The position numbers and the translations under genes are program-made. The notes beneath the pieces are model-generated. The model was not told the DNA's origin, did no database searches, and saw only the letters and a list, made by a program, of their open reading frames with translations. Shown here piece by piece: positions 1 to 5,516 of a stretch of DNA of 7,068 nt. Position 1 is the stretch's first letter. The number at the start of each line of letters is the position of its first letter. Source of the stretch: an uncultured Fibrobacter sp. (lineage in GTDB: Bacteria; Fibrobacterota; Fibrobacteria; Fibrobacterales; Fibrobacteraceae); contig CAMZFJ010000088.1 of the NCBI GenBank assembly GCA_947306025.1, positions 1 to 7,068 of the forward strand. Direction: 5' to 3'.

Positions 1-75
1 TTCATAATAGGTACAAATCTCCAAATTCGGATCGTCTACAATATAGCTTGTTTTTTGAAAAATCAACGATACCCA

Positions 76-97
76 TTTGCAAAAAAGCCTTTGCAAA
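76..97. repeat. Pair of TTTGCAAA palindromes, possible operator
   Basis: Two identical 8-base palindromes start 14 bases apart, each followed by more A residues. They sit upstream of the GH5 gene and just upstream of a possible minus-strand promoter (66-40). Paired short palindromes suit a regulator binding site. AT-rich 8-mers also arise by chance, so this is only a candidate. Confidence 0.25.
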
Positions 98-142
98 ACA
101 CGGTCCCTCAATGGAATACCACTACTGAAGCCGCTTAGACGC

Positions 143-241
143 TGGACTCAAGCGTAAACGGAAATTTTTGCCAGCCCAACGTTTCAGAATGTTTACAAAT
201 TAAGATTTTTGACGAGCGTCACAATGGACTCAGGCGTAAAC
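143..241. repeat. 17-base direct repeat, two copies 82 bases apart
   Basis: TGGACTCAAGCGTAAAC (143-159) recurs as TGGACTCAGGCGTAAAC (225-241), matching at 16 of 17 positions. The start-to-start distance is 82 bases. The second copy ends 93 bases before the GH5 start codon. This could be a repeated regulator site for the cellulase promoter or a remnant of local duplication. The bases outside the 17-mer do not align well, which favours a discrete site. Confidence 0.5.
210..221. promoter_or_regulatory. Short inverted repeat, possible operator
   Basis: TGACG-AG-CGTCA is an inverted repeat with 5-base arms and a 2-base centre. It lies four bases before the second direct-repeat copy and about 115 bases before the GH5 start. 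The loop is too short for a stable RNA hairpin, so a protein binding site is the likelier reading if it has a role. Confidence 0.2.
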
Positions 242-324
242 ACAACATAAGCAAGTTTTCATTTTTCTATTTTAGGTTTGAATATAGATTCTGAGAACAG
301 GTCTTATTATGAAACCTTTTTTTT

Positions 325-329
325 GGGGG
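325..329 (+). promoter_or_regulatory. Ribosome binding site that fixes the GH5 start at 335
   Basis: A GGGGG run ends five bases before ATG 335. The longer in-frame TTG start at 278 has no comparable site and would put 19 polar residues in front of a clear lipoprotein signal peptide. The G run therefore decides the start. Confidence 0.65.
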
Positions 330-334
330 TCAAC

Positions 335-1522
335 ATGTTAAAAAAGTTCTTTAAAACTATGGCGACCGGTCTTGCGCTCGGATGCTCTTTCTGGGCATGC
401 GATAGCGGTACCGCCACAGTACCGACACCGTCAAGCGGAAGCAGCAACCAACCCGTAAGCACTGTTGTTCCTGTTGATTACACCTTGGGTAGAATGATGA
501 ATACCAGACTTGGTCGCGGCATCAACCTCGGCAACTCCTGGGATTCCCCAGGTAAAGACGACAGAGGCTGGAGCAATCCCATCCGCGATACAGATTTCAA
601 AGTCATCAAGGACGCAGGCTTTAACTCTGTGCGTATTCCGGTTCAATGGCACCAAGATGCCAATAAAACAACCCACACTGTCAACGAAAACCGTTTGGCT
701 GGAGTTTTAGAAGATATTCAACTCGCTATTGCAAACGATCTTGCCGTAGTTGTAAACTTCCATCACTATGGCGATTTGAACTGCGCTGGTGGCGGCGGAT
801 ACAAATGGGATAGCGAAGAGAAAAAACAGGTCAAGTGTACTTATAACGCAGCTGAATTTGAAGCAGAAAAAGCACATTTCCTTGCAATGTGGTCTCAACT
901 GGCCTCGGTCTTAAACGCATTCCCCGACAACATGCTCGTACTTGAAATCTTAAACGAGCCGATAATTCCCAATGGAGAACTCGTTGACAACCTGATGAAC
1001 GACGCCTACGCCGTTATCCGCGCTGCCGCTCCGGGCAAAACCATCATGTTCGAATCCTACCATGCAGCAAAATTTGCAGACCTCGATATATTGCACTTGC
1101 CGCAAGATGGAAACATTATTTATAGTGGTCACTTCTACGAACCTTACAGCTTTACCCATCAAGGACACAGCGATCAATACGAATGCAAGGGCGACGCCCC
1201 ATTGCTCAATGTCGCACAGGATAGCTTAGCGTATTACAAAACGCAAGCCCTCAAACTCTATCCCGATGTCAACGGGATAGACCATGTTCCCCTGAACATG
1301 GGTGAATTCGGCGTGTCAGGCGGTGATCCGGCAAGATGCCAAAAAGGCGACCCTCCAAGCGACAAAACCAAGGCTTATTGGACATCAAAAGCCGCAAAGG
1401 CCGCTATCGAAAACGGAATGTCGTTCCATTATTGGGGATTTGGCAAAACCGGTGGATTTGACGCTTACGATACCGTCAACGAAGAGTGGTATTATGGATT
1501 CCCTCAAGCACTAATCTTCTAA
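335..1522 (+). CDS. GH5 family endoglucanase-like lipoprotein (cellulase)
   Basis: This is a 395-residue secreted glycoside hydrolase, probably cleaving beta-1,4-glucan (cellulose or a related hemicellulose) at the cell envelope. Residues 1-22 form a lipoprotein signal: two lysines, a hydrophobic core, and FWAC with the acylated Cys at 22. A Ser/Thr/Pro/Gly-rich linker follows (about 24-48), then one GH5 (beta/alpha)8 barrel to the C-terminus. Visible GH5 landmarks are Arg100 in VRIPVQW, His143-His144 in NFHHYGD, the acid/base Glu208 in LNEP, His266 and Tyr268 in HFYEP, the nucleophile Glu324 in MGEFG, and Trp367. The FTHQG stretch (273-277) resembles Thermotoga-type Cel5A enzymes (GH5_25), but the subfamily is a guess from memory and mannanase activity is possible. 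There is no carbohydrate-binding module and no sorting tail, so the lipid anchor is the likely attachment. Asp follows the lipid Cys; its sorting meaning in this phylum is unknown. Confidence 0.93.
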   Translation: MLKKFFKTMATGLALGCSFWACDSGTATVPTPSSGSSNQPVSTVVPVDYTLGRMMNTRLGRGINLGNSWDSPGKDDRGWSNPIRDTDFKVIKDAGFNSVRIPVQWHQDANKTTHTVNENRLAGVLEDIQLAIANDLAVVVNFHHYGDLNCAGGGGYKWDSEEKKQVKCTYNAAEFEAEKAHFLAMWSQLASVLNAFPDNMLVLEILNEPIIPNGELVDNLMNDAYAVIRAAAPGKTIMFESYHAAKFADLDILHLPQDGNIIYSGHFYEPYSFTHQGHSDQYECKGDAPLLNVAQDSLAYYKTQALKLYPDVNGIDHVPLNMGEFGVSGGDPARCQKGDPPSDKTKAYWTSKAAKAAIENGMSFHYWGFGKTGGFDAYDTVNEEWYYGFPQALIF

Positions 1523-1533
1523 ATCGATAAACC

Positions 1534-1566
1534 CGCCGCAAAACCGGCGCGTTACGCGCTAAAAAA
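1534..1566. terminator. Overlapping hairpins between convergent genes
   Basis: The 44-base gap between the GH5 and lpxA stops holds two stems that share bases. CGCCG (1534-1538) pairs with CGGCG (1545-1549), and GCGCG (1547-1551) pairs with CGCGC (1555-1559). They exclude each other. A run of six A's (1561-1566) follows on the plus strand. On the minus strand only short T tracts follow each stem (GGTTTT, GGTTTAT). This looks like a weak bidirectional terminator, not a classical one. Confidence 0.4.
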
Positions 1567-2334
1567 TTACGGGCGCACCAAAGTGCCCGACCAGTGTTCA
1601 TCGAAAAAGGCTTGGAACAAAGGTTCCGGGCCTTTTTTCAATTCCTCGATAACTTCTGCAATGGGGCGCTTGCCACGGTAAAGCGCACGGAAGGCGCGTT
1701 CAAAAAATGCAATACGTTCCGGCGGGAAATCGCTTGCATGGAGGCGGAGCGCATGGAGATTCAAGGAAGCAAAGCGAAGCGGGTTACCGAAAGCGCGGCT
1801 ACACGGAGGAACATCGTAATCCACCTTGAGAGTACCACCCACGAACGCATAGGCGCCTACCTGATTACGCTGCTGTACTGCGGTTGTTCCACCGAGAGTG
1901 GCAAACTTACCGATGCGCACATGGCCACCCAGCTGGCAAGCGTTCGCAATGACGGCGCCATCGCCAATTTGACAGTCGTGCCCCACGTGAGCATAAGCCA
2001 TAATCAAAACGCGATCGCCGAGGCGTGTGCAGCCGCCACCTTGCGCCGTGCCGCGATTGAGCGTCGTGTATTCGCGAATAATGCAATTTTCGCCAATTTC
2101 AAGACGGGTCGGTTCACCGGCGTACTTGAGGTCCTGCGGAGGCGCCCCAAGGATAGCTCCATCGTAAACGTGCGTATTCGCCTTGATGGTCACTCCGCCA
2201 TACACCCGCACTCGCGATTCAAGCACCACATTTTCGCCAATTTCCGCACCTTCATCAACAACGCACCAAGGACCAATAATTGCGGATTCGTGGATTTTTG
2301 CAGAAGGATGAACATAAGCGGAAGGATGGAGCAT
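1567..2334 (-). CDS. lpxA: Acyl-ACP--UDP-N-acetylglucosamine O-acyltransferase (LpxA)
   Basis: LpxA performs the first step of lipid A synthesis, moving a 3-hydroxyacyl chain from acyl-carrier protein to UDP-GlcNAc in the cytoplasm. The 255-residue length is close to E. coli LpxA (262). Residues 1-185 are left-handed beta-helix hexapeptide repeats, and about 190-255 form the alpha-helical tail. Recognisable blocks are GAPPQDLKY (63-71), the NRGT loop (93-96) and AHVGHDC (115-121), in which His119 matches catalytic His125 of E. coli. His138 matches His144, and the VGG ending at Gly167 matches the acyl-length position Gly173. One oddity is that the usual AVHQF block reads AVQQR, so Gln154 replaces the conserved His160. 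No lpxD, fabZ, lpxB or lpxC lies beside it. The ATG has no clear Shine-Dalgarno and sits directly behind heptamer repeats. A related sugar acyltransferase is possible but less likely. Confidence 0.9.
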   Translation of the reverse strand: MLHPSAYVHPSAKIHESAIIGPWCVVDEGAEIGENVVLESRVRVYGGVTIKANTHVYDGAILGAPPQDLKYAGEPTRLEIGENCIIREYTTLNRGTAQGGGCTRLGDRVLIMAYAHVGHDCQIGDGAVIANACQLGGHVRIGKFATLGGTTAVQQRNQVGAYAFVGGTLKVDYDVPPCSRAFGNPLRFASLNLHALRLHASDFPPERIAFFERAFRALYRGKRPIAEVIEELKKGPEPLFQAFFDEHWSGTLVRP

Positions 2335-2370
2335 GGACTTTGAGGTAATGAGGTGTGAGGTCGGGGCGTT

Positions 2371-2384
2371 GCCCTTCTGAGGGC
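2371..2384. other. Short GC hairpin in the divergent region
   Basis: GCCCT (2371-2375) and AGGGC (2380-2384) form a perfect 5-base-pair stem with a TCTG loop, between the left heptamer arm and the AT-rich promoter core. No T run follows on either strand, so it is not a clear terminator. It would fall in the 5' leader of the lpxA transcript if transcription starts in the AT-rich core. Confidence 0.35.
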
Positions 2385-2399
2385 GCTTCGCTTTGAGTT

Positions 2400-2433
2400 T
2401 TCTATTTATAATTAAAAATATAGAAATAAGATT
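2400..2433. promoter_or_regulatory. AT-rich divergent promoter core for lpxA and the glycosyltransferase
   Basis: This almost pure A/T island lies between GC-richer flanks and divergent starts. It contains a perfect TATAAT on the plus strand (2407-2412), an overlapping TATAAA on the minus strand (2410-2405) and another plus-strand TATAGA (2419-2424). TTGAGT at 2393-2398 is a possible -35, but its spacing to TATAGA is 20 bases, so no full canonical promoter can be fixed. The position suggests both genes are driven from here. Confidence 0.45.
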
Positions 2434-2469
2434 ACCCCATACCTCAAAGGGAGCTAAAGGCGACCGTGC

Positions 2470-2490
2470 TCATACCTCATACCTAGAACC
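2470..2490 (+). repeat. Three tandem heptamers (TCATACC type)
   Basis: Two perfect TCATACC units (2470-2476, 2477-2483) are followed by the variant TAGAACC (2484-2490). The variant is one base from TAGAACT, the unit of the array near 3805-3832 when that array is read on the minus strand, so it links the two repeat types in this window. The TAG of this unit is also the in-frame stop just upstream of the glycosyltransferase start. Confidence 0.55.
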
Positions 2491-2510
2491 TTTTTTCTAC
2501 ATTTCAGTCC

Positions 2511-3614
2511 ATGGGTGGCATTATCATAGCATGCCTGACTGCGCTTTACGCATTACTGTTCCTATTCTTCATCATAGGACTGTTAAAGACGCATCGCTAT
2601 AAAGGCCCGAAAGCAACCCCGAGCGTGTCCGTCGTGATTCCCATGCGTAACGAAGAGGAATTCGCCGAACGCACACTTGAAGCGATTGATGCACAAGATT
2701 ACATTGGCGAATGGGAAGTCATTTGCGTCGATGACCGCTCCACGGACCGCACCCGCGAAATTCTCGAAAAGTTTGCCGCCACGCACCCGCGATTCAGAGT
2801 GCTCAGCCTCTCCCCCGATTTGCCGGTCATTGCAAGCCCCAAGAAACGCGCCCTCGAAAGCGCCTTCAAGATTGCAAAAAACGAGGTGCTTTTGACCATG
2901 GACGCCGACTGCATCCCGCGCAAGAGCTGGATTACCTCTATGGCCGGACGATTCGTCGATGGCATCTGCATTGTGCAAGGCCCCAAGCAGAACAACGGCA
3001 CGCGTTCCATGCCGCATCTCTATCAAAAACTCGAAACGCTAGGCTACACCGCCATGGAAGCCGCCGGTTTTAGCTGGGGTCGCCCGATTGTCGCGAGCGC
3101 CGCTTGCCTTGCATACAAGAGAGACCTGTTCTTTGCTGTTGGCGGTTTTGGCGACCTCGTGAATCTTTCAAGCGGCGACGACGACATGCTCATCCACAAG
3201 ATGATGAAAATTCCGGGAACAAAGGTCTGCTACAACCTCGACAAGGACGCCGTAATCGAGACCGCTCCGGTGCATACGTGGAAGCAACTGTTTAACCAGC
3301 GCGCCCGCTGGAGCAGCAACGGCACGAACTATGAAAGCAAGGCTTACATCCTGCTCCTCACGCTTATCTATACATACTACATCTGGATGTTCTTAAGCCC
3401 GTGGTGCGCGATATTCCTGGATTTCCCGTGGGAGTGGTGCGTATTTAGCATTTTGCCCAAGTTTATCGTAGACTTTGTATTCTTAAGTATCGCATCGTGG
3501 AAGTTGCATTCCAAGCGGCGCATGTTCGCGTTCTTGCCGGTGGAACTGATTCAAATTCCGATGATTGTGTTCTGCGTTCCCGCAGGAATTACCGGAATGT
3601 TCCGGTGGAAATAA
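2511..3614 (+). CDS. Membrane-bound family 2 glycosyltransferase
   Basis: The product is a 367-residue inner-membrane GT2 enzyme that would move a sugar from a nucleotide donor to a lipid or growing glycan. An N-terminal membrane helix (about 2-25) precedes a cytoplasmic GT-A domain. Visible motifs are VVIPMRNEEE (41-50), the nucleotide-binding VDDRSTD (Asp74, Asp75), the metal-binding DAD (131-133), an acidic SGDDD (221-225) that probably includes the catalytic base, and QRARW (263-267), the Q/RxxRW signature of processive and related GT2 enzymes. Three or four hydrophobic segments follow (about 276-308, 312-330, 338-360). The acceptor and sugar cannot be read from the sequence. It stands alone, divergent from lpxA, so an envelope glycolipid or surface polysaccharide role is only inferred. 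TAG at 2484-2486 blocks upstream extension in frame, and ATG 2511 has no evident Shine-Dalgarno. Confidence 0.88.
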   Translation: MGGIIIACLTALYALLFLFFIIGLLKTHRYKGPKATPSVSVVIPMRNEEEFAERTLEAIDAQDYIGEWEVICVDDRSTDRTREILEKFAATHPRFRVLSLSPDLPVIASPKKRALESAFKIAKNEVLLTMDADCIPRKSWITSMAGRFVDGICIVQGPKQNNGTRSMPHLYQKLETLGYTAMEAAGFSWGRPIVASAACLAYKRDLFFAVGGFGDLVNLSSGDDDMLIHKMMKIPGTKVCYNLDKDAVIETAPVHTWKQLFNQRARWSSNGTNYESKAYILLLTLIYTYYIWMFLSPWCAIFLDFPWEWCVFSILPKFIVDFVFLSIASWKLHSKRRMFAFLPVELIQIPMIVFCVPAGITGMFRWK

Positions 3615-3632
3615 AGGCGCCAAAGGCGCCTT
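3614..3632. terminator. GC-rich hairpin overlapping the glycosyltransferase stop
   Basis: AAGGCGCC (3614-3621) and GGCGCCTT (3625-3632) form a perfect 8-base-pair stem with an AAA loop, starting at the last base of the glycosyltransferase stop. On the plus strand only TTAG follows. On the minus strand the stem is followed by a T-rich tail (TTTATTT), so it may better terminate transcripts arriving from the cca-type gene. A bidirectional role is likely. Confidence 0.5.
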
Positions 3633-3639
3633 AGTTGGC

Positions 3640-3813
3640 AGAACTTAGCTCGCTTCGCTCTAATCTCAACCGCTAGGCTCGGAAAGTCTCGAAAAGCGAA
3701 TGAAGCAGTCAAAAAATATTTGACTATTTCTGAGCTCATGAGACAACGCTTTAGCGTTAAATAGGCTTGCAAGCAATCCTGCTTCACTCGCCTTACGCAG
3801 TTGTCTAAGTTCT
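3640..3813. repeat. Element bounded by inverted 9-mers AGAACTTAG / CTAAGTTCT
   Basis: AGAACTTAG (3640-3648) faces its exact inverse complement CTAAGTTCT (3805-3813), which is part of the heptamer array. The enclosed stretch is palindrome-rich and has no credible gene. This is the layout of a small non-autonomous element or a structured intergenic repeat. No target-site duplication is visible outside the 9-mers, and the right end merges into the tandem heptamers, so the boundaries are uncertain. Confidence 0.35.
3696..3791. other. Nested inverted repeats, possible structured RNA or cruciform
   Basis: GCGAATGAAGCAG (3696-3708) pairs with CTGCTTCACTCGC (3779-3791) at 12 of 13 positions, and the odd position would be a tolerable A-C mismatch. 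Inside are GTCAAA/TTTGAC (3708-3713, 3719-3724), the palindrome TGAGCTCA (3731-3738), AACGC/GCGTT (3745-3749, 3754-3758) and the 10-base palindrome GCTTGCAAGC (3765-3774). So many stems in under 100 bases suggests a folded 3' end, a small RNA or a repetitive element. No known RNA family is recognised. Confidence 0.4.
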
Positions 3814-3840
3814 AAGTTCTAAGCTCTAAGTTCTACTTCT
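3805..3840 (-). repeat. Tandem heptamer array (TAGAACT type) reaching into the cca-type gene
   Basis: On the plus strand four units run in register: CTAAGTT (3805-3811), CTAAGTT (3812-3818), CTAAGCT (3819-3825) and CTAAGTT (3826-3832). A degenerate CTACTTCT follows (3833-3840). On the minus strand this reads as AACTTAG units. The gene at 3826-5136 ends inside the array: its last codons and its TAG stop are made of repeat units. Confidence 0.75.
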
Positions 3841-5136
3841 CGCCCATGCGATTGCATCTTCGGCGTTCTTGATTTTTCCATCGAGTTGCAGTTCAAAGCT
3901 CTGCTTGATAATCTCGCCCATTTGCTTGCCCGGCTTGAAACCCATTTCCATAAGCATTTTGCCCATGAGGAACGGCTGTGGAGCGGCCTCAATCAAGTCT
4001 AGTTCCGCAGCGGCTTGCCACAGTTTTTCGGGGAATCCATCATCGCAAGCACAGGCATCGCCTGCGTAAAATTCGCGAGGTGTACACTTCACAAGCAAGC
4101 ACAATAACTTTAATCCACCGAGTTTAACAGCGAGGCGGCGAAGCGCCGGGGCGTCGTCGACAATCGCAAAATCAAGTTCGCTATACACCTGCACCAGCAG
4201 CGGAACGATTTTCAACAAATGCGTTTCGTTGGTAATGCGTTCCAGGAACTTGAGCGAAGATTCCGGGCTGCCACAAAGGAACGCCGCAAACGCAAATTCC
4301 ATGGCCTGCGCATCCGAAAGAGCGTTACCTTCGGACTCCAGCTTGCGCCGCGCCATTTCCATGTTATCGAGCATTTCGCCCAACGCCTCCCAAGAATCAT
4401 GAAGCGGAAAAACTTCCGGGAAAAATTCATTGAGCCGAATGTCCAAAAACGCACGAAGGCCAAGCGAGGGCTTGCCGGGCTTCAAAAGCCACTTTTTGAA
4501 TTCTTCAAAAAGCCTTTCTATCGAAAGATCGGCAAGCGAAAGCGTCTTGCAAAGTTCAATCGTCTCGGGCGCAAGTGTAAGCGCAAAGCGGCTCGCAAAC
4601 TGCACACCGCGCAAAATGCGCAAGGAATCTTCGACAAAGGCTGGCCCCACATGGCGCAGCAGTCCCTTCTTCAAGTCGTCAATTCCGCCATACGGATCGC
4701 AAAGCGTAAGCTCCGGCAGTTCCATGCCCATTGCATTAATCGTAAAGTCACGGCGTAGCGCCGCTTCCTTAAACGAAAGCTTCTCGTCGGTATGCACCAC
4801 GAAACCGCGGTGCCCATAACCGACTTTACTTTCTGTACGCGGGAACGAAAAATCAAGCGAAAGGCCCTTCATCGCCAAATGGATGACGCCAAAAGCCTTG
4901 CCGACCAAATTCGTACGGCCATACTTCTTTAAAATAGGGACAAGTTCATCTTGCGTGAGGTCGTAAACTTCGACATCGTAATCGCGGCAATCCTTGCCCA
5001 ACAACGCATCGCGAACCCAGCCGCCTACCAAAAAAGCGCGGCCTCCGGCTTCACGGATTTCGCCTGCAATAGAAAGCAAGCGCTTGGGCAAATCCGGTTC
5101 AAACGTTTTGCCAGCAAGAGTCACTATAGTTGGCAT
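3826..5136 (-). CDS. CCA tRNA nucleotidyltransferase / poly(A) polymerase family protein
   Basis: This 436-residue class II nucleotidyltransferase is expected to add or repair the 3' CCA of tRNAs in the cytoplasm. Related enzymes add poly(A) to RNA, and sequence reading alone cannot separate them. The N-terminal head shows LVGGWVRDALLG (36-47), RDYDVEVY with metal-binding Asp52 and Asp54, a likely third carboxylate Asp95, RRDFTINAM (128-136), DPYGGIDDL (147-155) and the RILRGVQFASRF neck (173-184), followed by IERLFEE (206-212). The rest is helical, and I see no HD phosphohydrolase motif of the E. coli Cca type. The ATG overlaps the stop of the upstream lipoprotein gene by one base (TAATG), and GAGG (5150-5147) lies 10 bases before it, so translation is probably coupled. 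The C-terminus (RSRT and stop) is built from heptamer repeats and may be a replaced or extended tail. Confidence 0.87.
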   Translation of the reverse strand: MPTIVTLAGKTFEPDLPKRLLSIAGEIREAGGRAFLVGGWVRDALLGKDCRDYDVEVYDLTQDELVPILKKYGRTNLVGKAFGVIHLAMKGLSLDFSFPRTESKVGYGHRGFVVHTDEKLSFKEAALRRDFTINAMGMELPELTLCDPYGGIDDLKKGLLRHVGPAFVEDSLRILRGVQFASRFALTLAPETIELCKTLSLADLSIERLFEEFKKWLLKPGKPSLGLRAFLDIRLNEFFPEVFPLHDSWEALGEMLDNMEMARRKLESEGNALSDAQAMEFAFAAFLCGSPESSLKFLERITNETHLLKIVPLLVQVYSELDFAIVDDAPALRRLAVKLGGLKLLCLLVKCTPREFYAGDACACDDGFPEKLWQAAAELDLIEAAPQPFLMGKMLMEMGFKPGKQMGEIIKQSFELQLDGKIKNAEDAIAWARSRT

Positions 5137-5516
5137 TACTGATTTGCCTCGACAGACTTATAGCGGTCGTAAATGCTCGTCGTTTTTTCTTCCGATGAAT
5201 CCTGCAACAACGTCGAAACGGGAATAACGCTCTTGGACGTATCGCTTAGCGAAGCACCTTCCGTATTGGCAAATCGCTCATAAATGCTCTGGTTCGATTG
5301 TCCGGATTCATTCTTCTTTCTCGCTTCTTCGGCGCGGCAAGTGCGGAGTTCATTTTCAATATAAGCGCGCTGATCCGGAGAATACGCCTGCGTACTCAGA
5401 CGGTATTCGATTTCTTCGCATACAAGCCCCTGGCGTTCGCCGGCACAGCCAGCAATCAATACAGCGGCAAAAAAGAAAGTAATTCCAACAAATTTATTCA
5501 TAACACCCACACCCAT
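5136..5516 (-). CDS. Small envelope lipoprotein of unknown function
   Basis: I do not recognise a family. The 126-residue product starts with a lipoprotein signal peptide whose lipobox LIAGC puts the acylated Cys at 24. The mature part is polar and charged, with two further cysteines (33 and 60) that could form a disulfide, a probable helix around 48-68, and a low-complexity Ser/Asn/Gln stretch. A short motif occurs twice: SIYERF (77-82) and SIYDRY (114-119). The first ATG (5516) overlaps the stop of the upstream propeller gene as TAATG. A second in-frame ATG at 5501 gives a more typical MNKF signal start (121 residues) and has GGGTG upstream, so either may be used. Its place between the propeller gene and the nucleotidyltransferase gene, with one-base overlaps on both sides, suggests co-expression and perhaps a partnership with the propeller protein. 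Confidence 0.8.
   Translation of the reverse strand: MGVGVMNKFVGITFFFAAVLIAGCAGERQGLVCEEIEYRLSTQAYSPDQRAYIENELRTCRAEEARKKNESGQSNQSIYERFANTEGASLSDTSKSVIPVSTLLQDSSEEKTTSIYDRYKSVEANQ

Larger units (their letters stand above)
1..334. other. Non-coding leader region upstream of the GH5 gene
   Basis: No convincing gene lies here. Visible elements are two TTTGCAAA palindromes (76-83, 90-97), a 17-base direct repeat (143-159, 225-241) and a short inverted repeat (210-221). An FCB-like TAnnTTTG string (TAGGTTTG, 273-280) and a TATAGA hexamer (283-288) could be the -7/-10 element of the GH5 promoter, but neither has a clear partner upstream. On the minus strand an ATG at 5-3 runs off the left edge. 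It has GGAG 13 bases upstream and a weak TTGATT (66-61) / TATATT (45-40) pair, so a divergent gene may begin at the edge. The evidence is too thin to call it. Confidence 0.5.
2338..2449. repeat. Inverted heptamer-rich arms flanking the divergent promoter
   Basis: Read on the minus strand, 2354-2338 is ACCTCATTACCTCAAAG. Read on the plus strand, 2434-2449 is ACCCCATACCTCAAAG. The arms differ by one base and one indel. Each lies on the leader side of its gene, so the lpxA and glycosyltransferase leaders carry the same ACCTCAAAG element in the sense direction. The left arm is itself a degenerate tandem: GAGGT begins at 2342, 2350 and 2357. This could be a shared regulator or translation element, or a dispersed repeat that inserted in both orientations. 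Confidence 0.55.

Noticed and set aside
3..5. Start of a divergent minus-strand gene at the left edge
   Set aside because: Only the ATG and two bases are inside the window, and the GGAG lies 13 bases away, so it cannot be supported as a gene.
278..334. Longer GH5 reading frame starting at TTG 278
   Set aside because: It would add 19 polar residues ahead of a clear lipoprotein signal peptide, whereas ATG 335 has a GGGGG ribosome site at good spacing.
1594..2343. 249-residue plus-strand ORF opposite lpxA
   Set aside because: It lies antisense to a complete LpxA with clear hexapeptide repeats, and its translation shows no recognisable family.
3551..3787. 78-residue minus-strand ORF with GTG start and AAGG upstream
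   Set aside because: It overlaps the glycosyltransferase 3' end in antisense, and most of it consists of the palindromic intergenic element. No domain or signal peptide is recognisable. It could be a repeat-derived ORF but is not supported as a gene.
3805..3840. CRISPR array
   Set aside because: The units are 7 bases with no spacers and there are no cas genes, so this is a short tandem repeat.
4219..4758. 179-residue plus-strand ORF rich in Arg and Lys
   Set aside because: It is a shadow of the nucleotidyltransferase gene on the other strand, where all the family motifs are found.
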